Shown here: piece after piece, positions 61,711 through 64,000 of the stretch
How positions within the stretch are numbered: position 1 is the first letter of the stretch
Layout of the letters: each line of letters opens with the position of its first letter
Origin: Margaritispora aquatica
Lineage: Eukaryota > Ascomycota > Leotiomycetes > Helotiales > Discinellaceae
Assembly: GCA_007644065.1 (NCBI GenBank)
Contig: VJWN01000007.1
Location: 1,736,001-1,800,000 of the forward strand
DNA: 64,000 bases
Direction: 5' to 3'
Program-made: the position numbers and the translations under genes
Notes under the pieces: generated by a model
What the model was told of the DNA's origin: nothing
The model's database searches: none
What the model saw: only the letters and a program-made list of their open reading frames with translations

Positions 61711-61747
61711 ATCTTGTATCTTGTATCTTGTATCTTGTATCTTGTAT
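61711..61747 (+). repeat. ATCTTGT heptamer repeat
   Basis: About five copies of the 7-nt unit ATCTTGT in a row, followed by related CTCGCTCT words. Confidence 0.85.
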
Positions 61748-62041
61748 CTCGCTCTCTCAAATCTCGCTCTTTCTCAGATCCTAACCTCTCAAATCTCTAT
61801 GATAGATACTTGACTGCTTTACTGCGTTATTTCCATTGCCTTTCAATTTCCACTTCTCAATTCACAGCAATATAAAGATCGCTATATGTACTACTGTTCA
61901 CGTGGCAAAGCGGTGCCGTTTACGTTAGGCACCCATTCATTGCTGTGAGGTCGAAATGAACAACAAGCTCGATCTTTGTGGAGTTAGGCGAAGGGGATGT
62001 TTTGGTGGGGTAGGTCTGGCGTTTGCTTGTCTATTATCTGC

Positions 62042-62072
62042 TGTGTGTGTGTGTGGGGGGGGGGGGGGGGGG
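62042..62072 (+). repeat. TG dinucleotide run followed by G20
   Basis: Five to six TG units run directly into a homopolymer of 20 G (62053-62072). It could form G-quadruplex or slip in replication, and its length is liable to sequencing error. Confidence 0.85.
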
Positions 62073-63256
62073 AGAGACGTATGGGAGTAGGTGAGGTGGT
62101 AAGTGAGTATGAGTGTGCAGGGTAAGAGTGATTGGGATTGAGAGTTTGGGAGTTGTGAAAGTGATGTGAAGGGAGAGGAGGTAGAATTGTAGAAAGTTAT
62201 ATTGGTAGAGTAGGGGTTTGGCTTGGAGTATATAGGGAGTTGTAGTTTATTCACTTCGGTTTCGTTTCGTTTCGTTTGTATTTAAAGCATGTATGTCAAT
62301 ACCATATGTACGATATAGTAAAGTCAGGTACTTTAAGAGCTGGAGGAATAAAGGTGATAAATACCTTCGGTTATCCCTTATGCTTACTTTGTAAAACGCG
62401 ATAGAATAGAACGCAGTATTCCTTATTGCAGAGATATCCTCGTCGTGCTTTCTAGTCAATCGATTCGAAAGTCGAAACCCAAACCCATTTCCATTTCCAT
62501 TTCCATTTCCTTGTTTTCCTATAGATCTAATATTTGTCTCTTACCTCTCACCTAGGTAATTAGGACAAGAGATTCCCGTTCTTTGGTTTTTCTTTTCCAA
62601 CTACTGTACCTTACTATGTAAACCAATAAACCAACAAAGAGGTAAGGTGATTTCACTTTACCTATCCTGACCTAATATAACCTTACCATACTTTACCCTG
62701 TAGAGAAAAACACCATTATCTCGTGGGGATCTCGATATCCAGGCTTCTGGATTAGCATTTTTAGATCTACAGTAAATACAGCACGTACACTTGTATATAA
62801 GTGAATAGTTACTCGCCCAAGGTTAAACGAACATATACACTAATGACTAACGATCCAGTATTGCAATTCTAACCCAACTTCAATTCAATTCAATTCAATT
62901 TGTTTGGTATTCTATATCTACAAAACAAACCCAAGTATAGCGATATAGACTACTATACCTAACTATACCTACTATCCCCTACTATACTCTCTCTCTCTCT
63001 CTCTCCCTTCTCTCTTTCCCTTTAGCTTTACCTTACTTTAATTCGGGTCAGCAACCCAATGCACCGCAACCAAACACCGGCCGTAACGGCAAATAGTTAG
63101 TCAATCAGTCTACCAGTAACTAGTCAATATTATATCACATTATTGTAGGTAGGATACCAACGTACACTTGATATGCCCCTCCTCTCCCCTCCCCTCCCTT
63201 CTCTTCCCCCATCTACATCTCTACATCTCTATATATCCACCCTGTCCATCGCTTGC

Positions 63257-63285
63257 TTTCCATATCCATATCCATATCCATATCC
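63257..63285 (+). repeat. CCATAT hexamer repeat
   Basis: Four to five copies of CCATAT in a row in the right-hand non-coding region. Confidence 0.8.
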
Positions 63286-64000
63286 AGTCTGGCTTCTTTC
63301 TTCTCTTCTAGAGAGGGCCGTGTAGAGGGTGGAAGACAGAGGGTGGAATGGAATACTAGAGTAATAGAGTACTAGGACATATACTGTATAAAGGTACAAG
63401 GAAGATATTTTATTTCTGTGATAAAGTAGCTAGTTGATCCGAACTAGATTATACTACTCTATTCGCTGTTCTATTGCTATTTTATTGCCATATAAAGCAA
63501 CGACACGGAACGGGAGAGAGTATCGGTTATAAGGTATATTTATTATTTATATCTGTTGTTTATTTTCATTTGTTTATCTCGTTTGATTCACGCTTATATG
63601 ACTTTGTTAATACATATATTCCATTCACATATATCCAATAAACCGCAGTTCAACCCATCCCTCCATCGAGCTAGTTTCCACAGTAACAGCTACCTTACCT
63701 ACCTACCTTACTGATCATATGAATGTATCTCTCTTTTTTCCTCTTCTCTCACCTCTCAACTTCCATATTTACTTTCTCTCTCTTCTTTCCTCCCTGCTTT
63801 GCTCAATCCGCCCTGATGGTTTCGCCGCCAACAAAGCAGATATAAATCAGATACAAAGCAAAGCAGATCCAAAGCAGAAGCGATGGCGATGTAGATGTCG
63901 ATGTAGATGCAGATAAACGAGACACGCCAAAGGTCAACACGGCAGGTCCCCACCCAACACAGGTCCACCAGACCACGCCAGAAAACAGAACAGAACAGAA

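Larger units (their letters stand above)
60820..64000. other. Microsatellite-rich non-coding region, probably a leader of a gene to the right
   Basis: About 3.2 kb without a supported gene. It is unusually rich in short tandem repeats: ATCTTGT (61711-61747), (TG)n followed by a 20-nt G run (62042-62072), TTTCG (about 62259-62277), CCATTT (62485-62510), CAATT (62881-62900), (CT)n (62988-63003), CCATAT (63257-63285) and a GATGTA stretch near 63887-63910. Such pyrimidine-rich, repeat-dense DNA in Pezizomycotina often forms the long promoter and 5' leader of a regulatory gene, so the next gene may start beyond 64000 (inference). Confidence 0.55.

Overview
The window is nuclear DNA of a filamentous ascomycete (Pezizomycotina; a leotiomycete-like relative is my best guess, by inference only). 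The evidence is short introns of mostly 46-60 nt with GTAAGT/GTATGT donors and CTAAC/CTGAC branch sites, widely spaced single-gene transcription units, and typical gene content: fused LeuC-LeuD isopropylmalate isomerase, assimilatory nitrate reductase, a 2EXR-domain gene, a cutinase-like protein and sedolisin-type tripeptidyl peptidase remains. I joined exons by hand; each joined model keeps an open frame.

Left part (1-10.5 kb) is accessory in character: the 3' end of a Gfo/Idh/MocA oxidoreductase, a complete intronless Gfo/Idh/MocA oxidoreductase, an alpha/beta hydrolase with a long N-terminal extension, an atypical short-chain dehydrogenase lacking the Tyr-Lys pair, and a decayed sedolisin gene with several frameshifts. 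The four intact or partial enzymes could form a small catabolic or secondary-metabolic neighbourhood, but nothing in the sequence proves it.

Middle part: LEU1 (11.6-14.1 kb, minus), ORC4 with AT-hooks and two PHD fingers (15.2-18.1 kb, minus) with a G1/S-type promoter cluster, a 2EXR gene (19.1-19.9 kb, minus), a 4 kb gene-free stretch, a LIM-LIM-RhoGAP protein (23.9-28.0 kb, plus), a Lys/Glu-rich unknown (31.0-32.1 kb, plus), a SANT/Myb-like and homeodomain-like nuclear protein (34.3-37.4 kb, plus), an Fyv7-like rRNA-processing protein (38.0-38.7 kb, minus), and an Atos/FAM214-type protein (39.5-42.0 kb, plus).

Right part: a cutinase-like secreted protein whose nucleophile serine is replaced by glycine (42.8-44.2 kb, plus), a large mitochondrial PPR protein (44.6-47.8 kb, minus) divergent from SRP68 (48.5-50.5 kb, plus), nitrate reductase niaD (51.2-54.0 kb, minus) with NirA-type and GATA sites upstream, UPF2 (56.8-60.8 kb, plus), and finally 3.2 kb of microsatellite-rich non-coding DNA that looks like the long promoter/leader of a gene beyond the right edge. 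I saw no rRNA, no convincing tRNA, no CRISPR and no intact transposon. The most unusual items are the chromatin-reader architecture of ORC4, the serine-less cutinase-like protein, the catalytically atypical SDR and the sedolisin pseudogene.
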